NCBI RefSeq assembly: GCF_001424875.1 | Contig: NZ_LMCT01000030.1 | Span: 54,660 to 87,778 of the forward strand | Length of the DNA: 33,119 bases | Source: Kitasatospora sp. Root107 | Lineage (GTDB): Bacteria > Actinomycetota > Actinomycetes > Streptomycetales > Streptomycetaceae | Reading direction: 5' to 3' | Shown here: in pieces, positions 1 through 7,733 of the stretch | How the letters are laid out: every line of letters starts with the position of its first letter | How positions within the stretch are numbered: the stretch's first letter is position 1 | Notes under the pieces: generated by a model | The model's database searches: none | The model's input: the letters and a program-made list of their open reading frames with translations, nothing else | What the model was told of the DNA's origin: nothing | Made by a program: the position numbers and the translations under genes

Positions 1-14
1 GGGGGGGGGGGGGG
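1..14. repeat. G homopolymer at window start
   Basis: Fourteen consecutive G bases open the window. This looks like a contig edge or a poorly resolved homopolymer, so sequence immediately upstream may be missing. The remaining bases up to the first gene at 113 show nothing else I can assign. Confidence 0.7.
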
Positions 15-112
15 CCTGCCGGGTCCAGTGAATCCATGGAGTGTCGAGGCGTCAAGGGGCCGTTCAGTATTCGCTAGTTGAACGCGGAACGGCGATCGGA
101 CAGGAGTGCAGG

Positions 113-976
113 GTGAACGGACAGCAGGACGGCGCGGACTGGGTGGTGCGCACGGGTGAACGGCCGGGCACCCCGGGGCGGCTGACCGAGGATCACATCG
201 TGGTGCTGCCGGACGCGGTGATCGTCCTCGACGGTGTGTCCACGGTGACCGGCGACGAGCCCCGGGGCGGCTGGTACGCCCGTACCCTCGGCGCGGAGCT
301 CGCCCGCGCGTTCGGCGACGGTGCGGACCCGGACCTGCGGGTGGTGCTGGCCGAGGCGATCCGCGCGGTTGCCGCCGAACACCGGCTGCTCCCGGGCCGG
401 AGCCCGGCCGCAACCGTGGCGGTGCTGCGCCGCAGTGGCGACCGACTGGACGCGGCGTTGCTCGGCGACAGCCCCGTCGTGGCGTACGGCCGGGACGGCG
501 CGGTGCACGAACTGCGGGACGACCGTCTGGCCGACCTGGTCGCGCTCCGGCCGCAGCTGGCCGAGTACCGGAACCGGCTGGCCGCCGGTTCCGGCTTCGA
601 CCCACGGCACCGTGAACTGATGCAGGAGCTACGGGAGTTCCAGTACACGGTGATCAACCGCGAAGGTGGCTACTGGATCGCGGAGGCAGAACCGGAGGCC
701 GGGTTGCACGCCGTGACCGCCTCCTGGCCGCTGGCGGACCTGACCGACGTGCTGCTGGCCACCGACGGCGTCAGCTCCCTGGTGGACGACTACCAACTCG
801 CCAGCTGGGCCACCCTGGTGGAGGACTGCCGGCGGGCCGGCCCGCAGTGGCTGGTCGACGCGGTGCACGAGGCCGAGGCCGGGGACCAGGGCGCGGTGAA
901 GTGGCCTCGCGGCAAGATCCACGACGACAAGGCCCTGGCCCACGTCACGCTCAACTTCCTTGTCGGGCCCGGCTGA
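113..976 (+). CDS. PP2C-like protein phosphatase domain protein
   Basis: The 287-aa product resembles the PP2C (PPM) serine/threonine phosphatase fold. The spaced metal-binding acidic motifs are visible in order: VLDGVS near the N-terminus, LLGDS in the middle, LLATDGVS, and HDDKA near the C-terminus. There is no signal peptide or membrane segment, so it should be cytosolic. I chose GTG 113 because AGGAG lies at 102-106; the frame is open back to 41 but that part lacks coding character. It stands alone, converging with the serine hydrolase that ends at 983. It lacks the linked sensor domains of many Streptomyces PP2C proteins. Its target is unknown. Confidence 0.7.
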   Translation: MNGQQDGADWVVRTGERPGTPGRLTEDHIVVLPDAVIVLDGVSTVTGDEPRGGWYARTLGAELARAFGDGADPDLRVVLAEAIRAVAAEHRLLPGRSPAATVAVLRRSGDRLDAALLGDSPVVAYGRDGAVHELRDDRLADLVALRPQLAEYRNRLAAGSGFDPRHRELMQELREFQYTVINREGGYWIAEAEPEAGLHAVTASWPLADLTDVLLATDGVSSLVDDYQLASWATLVEDCRRAGPQWLVDAVHEAEAGDQGAVKWPRGKIHDDKALAHVTLNFLVGPG

Positions 977-982
977 ACCTGG

Positions 983-2188
983 TCACTCGCCCGGGAGCTG
1001 GTAGATGTTGTCCGGGGTGACGATGGAGGTGACCGCGTGGGCGACGAGCGTGCTCGGCCCGGCACCGGCGTACGGGATGTCGGTGTTGAGCAGGATCACC
1101 ATGGTGGCGTCCTGCTCCGGCAGGTACATCGTCACGCTCTGGTAGCCGGGCAGCGAGCCGTTGTGCCCGACCCAGCCGTGGGTCCGGAACAGGCCCAGTC
1201 CGTACCCGGCATCGTCGAAGCCGGGGACCGAGAGGAACTTCTCCCGCTGCGCCTGGGTGGCCGGGGAGAGCAGGGTGCCGGTGGCGACCACCTTGGCCCA
1301 GTGGTGCAGGTCGTGCAGGTCGGAGATCATCGCACCGGCCGCCCAGCCCCAACTCGGATTCCAGTCCGTGGTGTCGGCGACCTCGCCGGACAGCGTCTGC
1401 CGGGTGTACCCGTGCGCGTGCGGCTCCGGGAACTCGGCGCCTGCCGGGAGGAAGGTGCGGTGCAGGTGCGCCGGTCCTGTCACGCGCTGCTGGATGAAGT
1501 CGGCGAGCGGCATCCCGCTGAGCTTCTCCACCACCAGGCCGAGCAGGATGGTGTTGGTGTTGGAGTACTGGAACGCCGAGCCCGGTGCGAACACGTTCGG
1601 GTGGCGGAACGCGTACTCCAGCAGCTCAGACGGGGTGAAGGGCCGGGTCGGGTCGCTGAGCAGGTCGTGGACGAAGCCGTCGTCGGCGGTGTACGAGAAC
1701 AGGCCGCTGCGCATCTCAGCCAGCTGACGGATCGTGATGTGCTCGCCGTCGGGGACGCAGTCCAGGTAGGCGGAGATCGGGTCGTCGAGCCCGACCAGAC
1801 CTTCGTCGACCAGCTCCAGGAGGGCGGTGACGGTGAAGGTCTTGGTCTCGCTGCCGATCCGCATGTTGAGGTCGGGCGTCATCGGCGTACCGGTCGCGGT
1901 GTCGGCCACCCCGGTCGAGCGGATGTAGGTGCCCCGGCCGGGTAGCCACAGGCCGACCGTCACGCCGGGGATGCCGGCTTCCTGGCGGGTGCTCGCGATC
2001 GCCTCGTCCAGGCGGGCCACCAGGGCGGGATCGAGCTCCTGGTGGGGAGCACCGGCCGGGTGGGCGCTCCGGGCGACGGCTGTCGTCGGGGGGAGCGCCT
2101 GGGCGGCCGGTGAGGTCAGGGCGAGCGGGGCCAGAGTGGCGAGGGCGAGCAGGGCGGTGGCGAGTCGACGGGCGCGGACACGGCGCAT
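983..2188 (-). CDS. Secreted serine hydrolase, beta-lactamase / D-Ala-D-Ala carboxypeptidase family
   Basis: The 401-aa protein has an Arg-rich N-terminus followed by a hydrophobic stretch and an Ala-x-Ala region, a typical Sec signal peptide. The class C beta-lactamase/DD-peptidase signature is complete: SETK (SxxK nucleophile motif), YSN (YxN) and HNG (the HxG/KTG-equivalent box). Many Streptomyces paralogs of this family act as D-aminopeptidases, DD-carboxypeptidases or esterases, so the substrate cannot be named. The ATG at 2188 is preceded by GGAAGAGG at good spacing; the frame stays open upstream to 2587 but that part looks non-coding. The gene lies outside the Hpg operon and is probably unrelated to it. 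Confidence 0.85.
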   Translation of the reverse strand: MRRVRARRLATALLALATLAPLALTSPAAQALPPTTAVARSAHPAGAPHQELDPALVARLDEAIASTRQEAGIPGVTVGLWLPGRGTYIRSTGVADTATGTPMTPDLNMRIGSETKTFTVTALLELVDEGLVGLDDPISAYLDCVPDGEHITIRQLAEMRSGLFSYTADDGFVHDLLSDPTRPFTPSELLEYAFRHPNVFAPGSAFQYSNTNTILLGLVVEKLSGMPLADFIQQRVTGPAHLHRTFLPAGAEFPEPHAHGYTRQTLSGEVADTTDWNPSWGWAAGAMISDLHDLHHWAKVVATGTLLSPATQAQREKFLSVPGFDDAGYGLGLFRTHGWVGHNGSLPGYQSVTMYLPEQDATMVILLNTDIPYAGAGPSTLVAHAVTSIVTPDNIYQLPGE

Positions 2189-2414
2189 GGCGGGGCCTCT
2201 TCCGGTGGGCGGGGACCTTGCCAGGCCCACGTCACCACCCGCCCCGCCTCCGCACCCGGTCAACCCCGGCACCACCACGCCGAGTCCACCCGTACGGACC
2301 TGGCCCGGCGCCGGGCGGCGCTGTCGTGCCGAGCGGTCCGGCTCGGCGCACCCTGGAGGTAGGGAAGGCCGTGCCCGGCCGGGGCGGCCGACGGACTCCG
2401 GAGGTGTTGGGACG

Positions 2415-2663
2415 ATGGCGAAGTTCATGGATGTCCACCAGAACATGACTGGCATCACGGAGGAGGATCTCCGCGCGGCCCACATGGCCGACCTCGCCAT
2501 CGAGGCCGACGAGGGAGTGCACTTCGAGCAGGCCTGGGCGGATCCGGAGGCGGGTGTCGTGTACTGCCTGTCGGAGGCGCCGTCCAAGGAAGCGGTCCAG
2601 CGGATCCACGAGCGGACCGGGCACCCGGCCGACGAGATCCACCCGGTGCCGCTGATGGTCTGA
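2415..2663 (+). CDS. SCO4226-like small nickel-binding protein (DUF4242)
   Basis: An 82-aa single-domain protein starting MAKFMDVHQNM, with the conserved core DEGVHFEQAW and CLSEAPS and a late HERTGHPADE segment. This pattern matches the DUF4242 family, whose S. coelicolor member SCO4226 was described as a nickel-binding ferredoxin-like-fold protein. The His and Cys residues that could bind metal are present. A GGAGG at 2399-2403 lies somewhat far from ATG 2415. The 226 bp upstream, shared with the divergent serine hydrolase, holds no other gene I can see. Function in the cell is unknown. Confidence 0.8.
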   Translation: MAKFMDVHQNMTGITEEDLRAAHMADLAIEADEGVHFEQAWADPEAGVVYCLSEAPSKEAVQRIHERTGHPADEIHPVPLMV

Positions 2664-2677
2664 GGCCGACCGCCGGA

Positions 2678-2714
2678 GTCAGGCCACCGGAGTCAGGCCG
2701 GTCAGGCCACCGGA
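2678..2714. repeat. Short direct repeat, two 14-bp copies
   Basis: The 14-mer GTCAGGCCACCGGA occurs at 2678-2691 and 2701-2714, with a partial copy between them. The second copy covers the stop codon of the monooxygenase gene at 2702. It may be slippage-derived; no function is evident. Confidence 0.6.
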
Positions 2715-3004
2715 TTCGGGCTGAGCAGGACGACCTCGGCCGGACCGGCGCGGAACGCCTTGTTGGCGGCATCCGCCGCGACCATGTGGGCCGAGGCGTC
2801 GTGCTCCCGCAGGGCCTCGGCCGACGCCCACTGCTCGAGCAGGACGAAGCGGTCCGGGGCGTCGGTCACGGTGTGCAGGTCGTACTGCAGGCAGCCGGCC
2901 TCGGCGCGGACCACCGGTGCCAGCGCGGCGAACGCGGCGACCTGCTCGGCTCCCCGGCCGGGCCGGGTGGTGATGTGGACGATGACGCGCAGGGTGTTCG
3001 ACAT
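2702..3004 (-). CDS. Antibiotic biosynthesis monooxygenase (ABM) family protein
   Basis: A 100-aa protein with the ferredoxin-like ABM pattern: an N-terminal strand (LRVIVHITTRPG), a helix with AFAALAPVVRAEAGCLQYDLH, then RFVLLEQWASAEALREHDASAH. This matches small cofactor-free quinol monooxygenase / YgiN-like proteins. Family members oxidise aromatic polyketides, quinols or haem, or are structural only, so the substrate is unknown. ATG 3004 is the only sensible start. It lies just downstream of the GH16-like gene on the same strand (103-bp gap) and could be co-transcribed with the Hpg operon, but nothing shows that it belongs to the pathway. Confidence 0.75.
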   Translation of the reverse strand: MSNTLRVIVHITTRPGRGAEQVAAFAALAPVVRAEAGCLQYDLHTVTDAPDRFVLLEQWASAEALREHDASAHMVAADAANKAFRAGPAEVVLLSPNPVA

Positions 3005-3107
3005 GCGGCGAACCTAGCAAGTGCCCATTGGGCTCTTGATGTGCGGGTAGCAGCACTGCCGACGGTGTCGGATGTTCTCGATCTCGCCGGTCCGGCTGCT
3101 GGGCTGT

Positions 3108-3848
3108 TCACTTCCAGCGGTGGACTCGCAGCTCTCGGCAGCGCCAGGAGAGCTGGCGAACGTCTGCCCGGGGTCTGCGGTGGCCCCATTGCCCGCCCGC
3201 GACGGACAGGTTGACGATGATCCAGGCACGCCAGGCGGGGCCCACGCCCCGGCCGTCGGCGTACACCTCGCGGCCGTCCACCGACCAGTGCACCGAGTCG
3301 GCACCGAACCGGCAGCCGATGGTGAGCCACTGCCCCGGCGTGACCAAGCCGTCCAGGTAGGCCGGGTTGCCGGGGCGGACGTGGTTGCTCAGCTCCAGCA
3401 TCCTCGGGTGGTCGTCGTGGTACTCGAAGACATCCACCTCGCCGTGGCCCGGCTGCGGGTGGCCCGGGGAGACGTCTCGGCCCCAGGTCCAGAGCGCCGG
3501 CCAGACGCCCTGCGCGGCCGACAGCAGGCACTGCGCCTCCAGCAGGTCGCCCGGCCGCAGTTCGAAGCCGCCCTCGGTGTTCTCGGTGGTCACCAGCGGG
3601 GCCTTCCAGCGGCGCGAGGTCTCGCGGACGGCGGTGAACCGGTCCCCGTCCGGACCGTAGCCGGGGACCAGATGGTCCAGCTTGTTGTCGTCGGGGTTGA
3701 GGCCGCCCGGAGGGTAGGCGGACGAAATGCCGGCCGCCCACTGCCTACGGTCGGAGAACGGGGCGTCGAACACCACGGTCGGTCCGGTCGGTCCGGTCGG
3801 TCCGGTCGGTGCGGCCGGAAGGCCGCTCGGGGGAAGCGATTCGGTCAC
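3108..3848 (-). CDS. Glycoside hydrolase family 16-like protein
   Basis: A 246-aa protein with the GH16 catalytic signature EVDVFE (ExDxxE) intact and a GVWPALWTWG segment typical of beta-glucanase-like jelly rolls. No signal peptide is visible; the N-terminus is a Pro/Thr/Gly low-complexity stretch encoded by a 9-bp tandem repeat. That is odd for a polysaccharide hydrolase and suggests a cytosolic substrate. I start it at GTG 3848 because AGGAG lies six bases upstream; ATG 3869 is an alternative. The reading frame is open without a stop all the way back into the Hpg aminotransferase, so the assembled sequence formally encodes a 783-aa fusion. The bridging stretch has poor third-position GC, so I treat the genes as separate. 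It is last in the Hpg operon; a role in the pathway is unproven. Confidence 0.7.
   Translation of the reverse strand: MTESLPPSGLPAAPTGPTGPTGPTVVFDAPFSDRRQWAAGISSAYPPGGLNPDDNKLDHLVPGYGPDGDRFTAVRETSRRWKAPLVTTENTEGGFELRPGDLLEAQCLLSAAQGVWPALWTWGRDVSPGHPQPGHGEVDVFEYHDDHPRMLELSNHVRPGNPAYLDGLVTPGQWLTIGCRFGADSVHWSVDGREVYADGRGVGPAWRAWIIVNLSVAGGQWGHRRPRADVRQLSWRCRELRVHRWK
3777..3812. repeat. 9-bp tandem repeat, four copies
   Basis: GGTCGGTCC is repeated three times and followed by a fourth copy with changed ends. On the minus strand it encodes the Gly-Pro-Thr repeats at the N-terminus of the GH16-like protein. Copy-number slippage would leave the frame intact. Confidence 0.85.
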
Positions 3849-4002
3849 CGGAGACTCCTGGGTTCGCATGATCGGGTCACTGCGGGTATCCCCGCTGGAT
3901 CCGTTCCCCGACCGCCTGGTCAACCAGCGTGCGGAGGCGCGAGCACCCGCACACGGGGGCGTGACTGGGGCGGTCCAGCCAGGGCCTGCCTGGCGGATCT
4001 CC

Positions 4003-4022
4003 GGTGCGGTGCGGTGCGGTGC
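4003..4022. repeat. 5-bp tandem repeat, four copies
   Basis: GGTGC is repeated four times between the Hpg aminotransferase and the GH16-like gene. Five-base units shift the frame if the copy number changes. This is part of the bridging segment with weak coding character. Confidence 0.75.
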
Positions 4023-4044
4023 CGTCGGCAGTCGGCCGGCGGGT

Positions 4045-5459
4045 TCAGCTGGGGTACTCGGCGCCTCGGCCGGCGTAGTACCACCAGGTGACCACGATGC
4101 AGCTGTGGAACTCATGCTGCTTCCCCTGCTGTCGAGACGGTGCAGGTCCTGGCCGGTCCAGAGTCCTTGTTCCGTGAAGAGGGCGGCGAGCCGGTCGAGG
4201 CCCTCGTCGATCTGATGATCTGTCAGGGAGCTGATGGACAACCGCAGTTGGTGCTCACCACCGGCCCCGCTGTAGAAGTGGCGCATCGGTGTCCAGAGCA
4301 CGCCGTGCGCGCGGGCCGAGTGCTCGAGCAGGGCGTCGTCGGCCGGGAACGGGACGGTGACGCAGACGAAGAAGCCACCGGTGGGTACGTTCCAGCTGAC
4401 GCCGGGGTGGCCGCCGAACCTGTGCTCCAGGCCGGCCAGCAGCCGGTGGAGACTGTCGCGGTAGATCTCCCGTTCCCGGCGGTTGGCCTGTTCCAGACTG
4501 AAGTCGTGTTCGAGCAGGGCGCCTCCGATGACCGCCTGGGCGATCGGTGAGGTGTTCACGGTGACCATGCTCTTGATCTTGGAGAGCTGGTCGGCGAACA
4601 GCCCGGTCCGTCCGTCGGCGTCGGCGACCCGCTGGTCCGCCACGACGTAGCCCACCCGGGCGCCGGGCAGCACGGTCTTGGCGAAGGAGCCGAGGTAGAC
4701 CACCCGGCGGGAGGTGTCCAGTGACTTGAGCGTGGGAGGTGTCCCGCCGCCGCTGTGGAAGACGCCGTACGGGTTGTCCTCCAGCAGCAGGATGTCCTCC
4801 CGCTCGGCCACCGCGAGCAGTTCGCGCCGCTGGGCCGGATCCATGCTGAGGCCCGAGGGATTGGCGAAGTCGGGCATCACGTAGCAGGCGCGTGGCCGCA
4901 GGCCCTCGGCCCGGGCGGCGCGGATCCGGGCTGTCAGGTCGGTCAGGTCGATCCCGGCCGGCCCGGCGGCCACCGGCAGCACGGGTAGGTCGACGAGCCG
5001 CGCGGCCCCGGTGAGACCCACGTACATCGGCGACACCGAGAGCAGCACGTCGCGCTCGTCCGCCCGAAGGGCGCGCAGTACCAGGAACATCGCCTCCTGG
5101 CAGCCGACGGTGACCACCACCGACTCCGGGTCCACCAGCAGGCCCTCGTCGCGGGCGAGCTGACGGGTGATCAGCTCGTGCACGATGCCCTTGGTGCGGC
5201 CGTACTGGCACAGCGTGCGGTGCACCTCGGCCGGTGAGTGCCCCAGGTCGTCGGCGAGATGGCGGCCGAAGGTGCGCAGTCGGCCGAGCACCGACTCCAG
5301 GTCGAAGAAGCGCTCGACCGGGCGCCCGGCGGCGAAGGAGAGTGCCTGCGGGTAGCGCGAGGCCACCTCGTTGAGGAAGTTCATCGAGCCGAGCGCCGGG
5401 TCCTCCAGCGAGCTGTGCAGGTCGGCGGTCAGCAGGTCCGCGAGTGGCGCGTCAGACAC
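4045..5459 (-). CDS. hpgT: 4-hydroxyphenylglycine aminotransferase (HpgT-type), 3' end needs a frame correction
   Basis: A fold-type I PLP aminotransferase that should convert 4-hydroxyphenylglyoxylate to L-Hpg, typically with tyrosine as amino donor. Visible family features are the substrate-side PDFANPSG segment, the EDNPYG aspartate region, the PLP lysine in YLGSFAKTVLPG, and the late arginine in HQLRLSIS. GTG 5459 overlaps the end of the oxidase gene by 8 bp. The 3' end is uncertain: as assembled the frame runs on to 3108 through the GH16-like gene. Adding one G to the four-base run at 4123-4126 gives a high-GC3 tail ending CIVVTWWYYAGRGAEYPS and a TGA at 4045, about 471 aa. Removing one base would instead stop it near 4113. 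The function is firm; the C-terminus is inferred. Confidence 0.8.
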
Positions 5460-6570
5460 GGGTTCCCGGCCTTTCGGTACGGAGCGCGGCTGCCGCTGCG
5501 GGGCCCGCGCAGCCGGCCAGGGTCATCGCCTCGGCCAGCTCGGTGTGCAGCAGGGAGAGCACCGCCGCCACCCCGTCCTCGCCGTGGGCGGCCAGGCCCC
5601 AGAGGACCGGGCGGCCGAGCAGGACGCCGTGGGCTCCCAGCGCCAGCGCCTTGAGCACGTCGAGACCGCTGCGCACACCGCTGTCCAGCAGGATCTCGCA
5701 GTCTCCGGACACCGCCTGCGCGACGGCCGGCAGCGCTCGCATGCTGGGCGGGGCGCCGTCCGACTGGCGGCCGCCGTGGCTGGATACCACCACGGCGTCG
5801 GCGCCGATGTCGACGGCCGCGCGGGCGTCCCGCGGATCGAGAACTCCCTTCACCACCAGGGGCAGTGTGGTCCGGCGGCGCAGGCTCTCCAGGTCCCGCC
5901 AGGTCAGCCCGGGCGCAAAGGCGGCGTCGGTGTGCACCGCGAGTGCCGATGCGCCGTCGACCCGCCGGTGGGCCTCGGTGCCCGGGCCGGTGGCGAGGTT
6001 CGCGGCCTGGACGTGCGCGGGCAGCGCGAAGCCGTTGCGCACGTCGCGCGGCCGACGGGCCATCAGCGGCACGTCCACGGTGACCATCAGGGCCCGGCAG
6101 CCGGCGTCCTCGGCCCGGCGGATCAGCTCGTGGTTCCGGGCCGGATCCCGCAGGCAGTAGAGCTGGAACCAGGTGTCGGCGCCGGTCGCGGCGATGTCCT
6201 CCAGCCGGTGACTGCTGAGCGTGCTGACGACGTAGGGGACGCCGCTCGCCCGGGCGGCGCGGGCGGCGGCGAGTTCACCCTCCTCGTGCAGCAGACGCTG
6301 GTAGGCCATCGGCGCGACGGCGACCGGCATGGCCGCCTCGGTCCCGACCAGCCGGGCGGTGGTGTCGGCGGCCGTGACACCGGTCAACACCCTTGGAGTG
6401 ACGGTCAGTTCGGTGAAGGCGGTGCGGTTGGCGGCGAGGGTGGACTCGGTGCCGCTGCCGCCCTCGACGAAGTCCCAGACCTGCGGATCGAGCACGGCCC
6501 GGGCGGCCGCGCGGATGTCGGCCAGCGCGACGGAGGTGTAGGTGGTGGTGCGGTCGTCGATGGTGGTCAC
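5452..6570 (-). CDS. hmo: 4-hydroxymandelate oxidase, FMN-dependent (HmO/Hmo)
   Basis: A 372-aa member of the FMN-dependent alpha-hydroxy acid oxidase family (glycolate oxidase/lactate dehydrogenase type). In the Hpg route it oxidises 4-hydroxymandelate to 4-hydroxyphenylglyoxylate. The signature SSHGGRQSDGAPPSM near the C-terminus carries the catalytic His and substrate Arg; PLVVKGV holds the FMN-binding Lys; LLDSGVRSG is the phosphate-binding loop. GTG 6570 overlaps the stop of the hydroxymandelate synthase gene (GTGA), so translation is probably coupled. The frame is open far upstream, but that is a shadow of the neighbouring genes. Flanked by synthase and aminotransferase in the order hmaS-hmo-hpgT, its assignment is strong. 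Confidence 0.92.
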   Translation of the reverse strand: MTTIDDRTTTYTSVALADIRAAARAVLDPQVWDFVEGGSGTESTLAANRTAFTELTVTPRVLTGVTAADTTARLVGTEAAMPVAVAPMAYQRLLHEEGELAAARAARASGVPYVVSTLSSHRLEDIAATGADTWFQLYCLRDPARNHELIRRAEDAGCRALMVTVDVPLMARRPRDVRNGFALPAHVQAANLATGPGTEAHRRVDGASALAVHTDAAFAPGLTWRDLESLRRRTTLPLVVKGVLDPRDARAAVDIGADAVVVSSHGGRQSDGAPPSMRALPAVAQAVSGDCEILLDSGVRSGLDVLKALALGAHGVLLGRPVLWGLAAHGEDGVAAVLSLLHTELAEAMTLAGCAGPAAAAALRTERPGTRV

Positions 6571-7631
6571 CCGAGCTTCTCCGCTTCCACGGCCTCGTAG
6601 AGCGCCTTGATGTTGCCGCTGCCGAAGGTGGTGGCCCCGGCGCGCTCGATGACCTCGAAGAACAGCGTCCTGCGCGGGTGCACCGAGCGGGTGAAGATCT
6701 GGAAGAGCTGGCCCTCGTAGTCCTCGTCGGCCAGGATGTTCAGCGCGCCGAGCTCCGCGACCGTGTGCCGGGCCGGCCGGAGGCGGTCGCCGAGCATCCG
6801 GTGGTAGGCGGCCGGGGCGGTCAGGAACTCCAGGCCGTGGTCGCGCATGGTGCCCACCGAGCGGACGATGTCCGCGGTCCGGAACGCGATGTGCTGGACG
6901 CCGGCGCCGCCGTGGTTCTTGATGAAGTGGTCGATCTGGCCCGGATCGCGGCTGGTGTCCGGTTCGATCAGGGTGAGCGTCACGGCACCGGACGCGGACT
7001 GCACCACCTTGGAGTCCATCGCCTGGGCGCCGACCACGATCTTCTCGGTGAAGGTGTTCCGGAAGCCCAGCACCTGCTCGTAGAAGTCGACGGTGGCGTC
7101 CAGGTGGCCCGCCTCGACGCAGACCGCGAAGTGGTCGATCTCCAGCAGGCCGGTGTCCAGCTCGCCCGGGCGGCCGGGCACCGGGACGAAGCCCGGCAGC
7201 CGGTCGGGCCCGGCCTGGTCGAGGCGCTGGACGAAGGTGTGCCGGACGTCGTCGAAGCCGCCGATCGTCGCGGTGATCACGCCGTCCTGCCGTACGGGCT
7301 CCGCCAGTGGCCGGGCGCCCCGGCGGACGGCCTCCTCGAAGGCGCCGGCCGCGTCGGGTGTCGCCAGCGCGATGTCGGCGACGCCGTCGCCGTGCCGGCG
7401 GGTGTAGTCGGCGGCGGGGTGGTCCTCGGCCAGCGGCTGGGTGAGGATCAGCCGTATTCGGCCGCGGCCGACTGCGAGGGAGCTCGCCTCGGCTCCCTGC
7501 TCCGAGGTGGCGTACGTCCCGAATCCGTAGACCTGGGCGAACCGTTGAGCGCTCGCGCCGAGATCCTCGACGTTCAGCACGACATGGTCGACGTACAGGT
7601 CCTGCAGGCCGCTTCGCCCGTTTACTGTCAC
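6567..7631 (-). CDS. hmaS: 4-hydroxymandelate synthase (HmaS)
   Basis: A 354-aa Fe(II) vicinal-oxygen-chelate dioxygenase that converts 4-hydroxyphenylpyruvate to 4-hydroxymandelate. Iron ligands are visible as His in EIDHFAVCV, His in GVQHIAF and Glu in LFFEVIER, and the C-terminal FGSGNIKALYEAVE segment is typical of the HPPD/HmaS family. Sequence alone separates HmaS from primary-metabolism HPPD only weakly; the adjacent oxidase and Hpg aminotransferase decide it. The start is GTG 7631 with AGGAG nine bases upstream. A gap of about 100 bp separates it from the PhyH gene upstream, so an internal promoter is possible, but I see no clear one. Confidence 0.9.
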   Translation of the reverse strand: MTVNGRSGLQDLYVDHVVLNVEDLGASAQRFAQVYGFGTYATSEQGAEASSLAVGRGRIRLILTQPLAEDHPAADYTRRHGDGVADIALATPDAAGAFEEAVRRGARPLAEPVRQDGVITATIGGFDDVRHTFVQRLDQAGPDRLPGFVPVPGRPGELDTGLLEIDHFAVCVEAGHLDATVDFYEQVLGFRNTFTEKIVVGAQAMDSKVVQSASGAVTLTLIEPDTSRDPGQIDHFIKNHGGAGVQHIAFRTADIVRSVGTMRDHGLEFLTAPAAYHRMLGDRLRPARHTVAELGALNILADEDYEGQLFQIFTRSVHPRRTLFFEVIERAGATTFGSGNIKALYEAVEAEKLG

Positions 7632-7733
7632 GGTGATGATCTCCTGGGTTGCCCGAATGGTTCCCCCGAGGCCGCCGGCCGGTACGCCGACGACCTGCTC
7701 GGGGGATGCGAATGGTGGTGCGGGGGAGCGCTG

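Noticed and set aside
3777..4022. Tandem repeats as a phase-variation switch
   Set aside because: The 9-bp repeat cannot shift frame, and the 5-bp repeat lies in a segment probably not translated; no evidence of switching.
4045..4115. A small peptide gene starting at ATG 4115 as assembled (MSSTAASWSPGG...)
   Set aside because: It has a good Shine-Dalgarno, but codon use in that frame is poor. The well-coded peptide is in a different frame, so it is reported only as a finding.
3108..5459. A single 783-aa aminotransferase-GH16 fusion protein
   Set aside because: The frame is formally open, but the linker has poor third-position GC, and the GH16 part has its own AGGAG-GTG start. A one-base change gives the aminotransferase a natural stop.
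6567..7631. Housekeeping 4-hydroxyphenylpyruvate dioxygenase (tyrosine catabolism)
   Set aside because: Sequence features overlap, but coupling to hydroxymandelate oxidase and the Hpg aminotransferase makes hydroxymandelate synthase far more likely.
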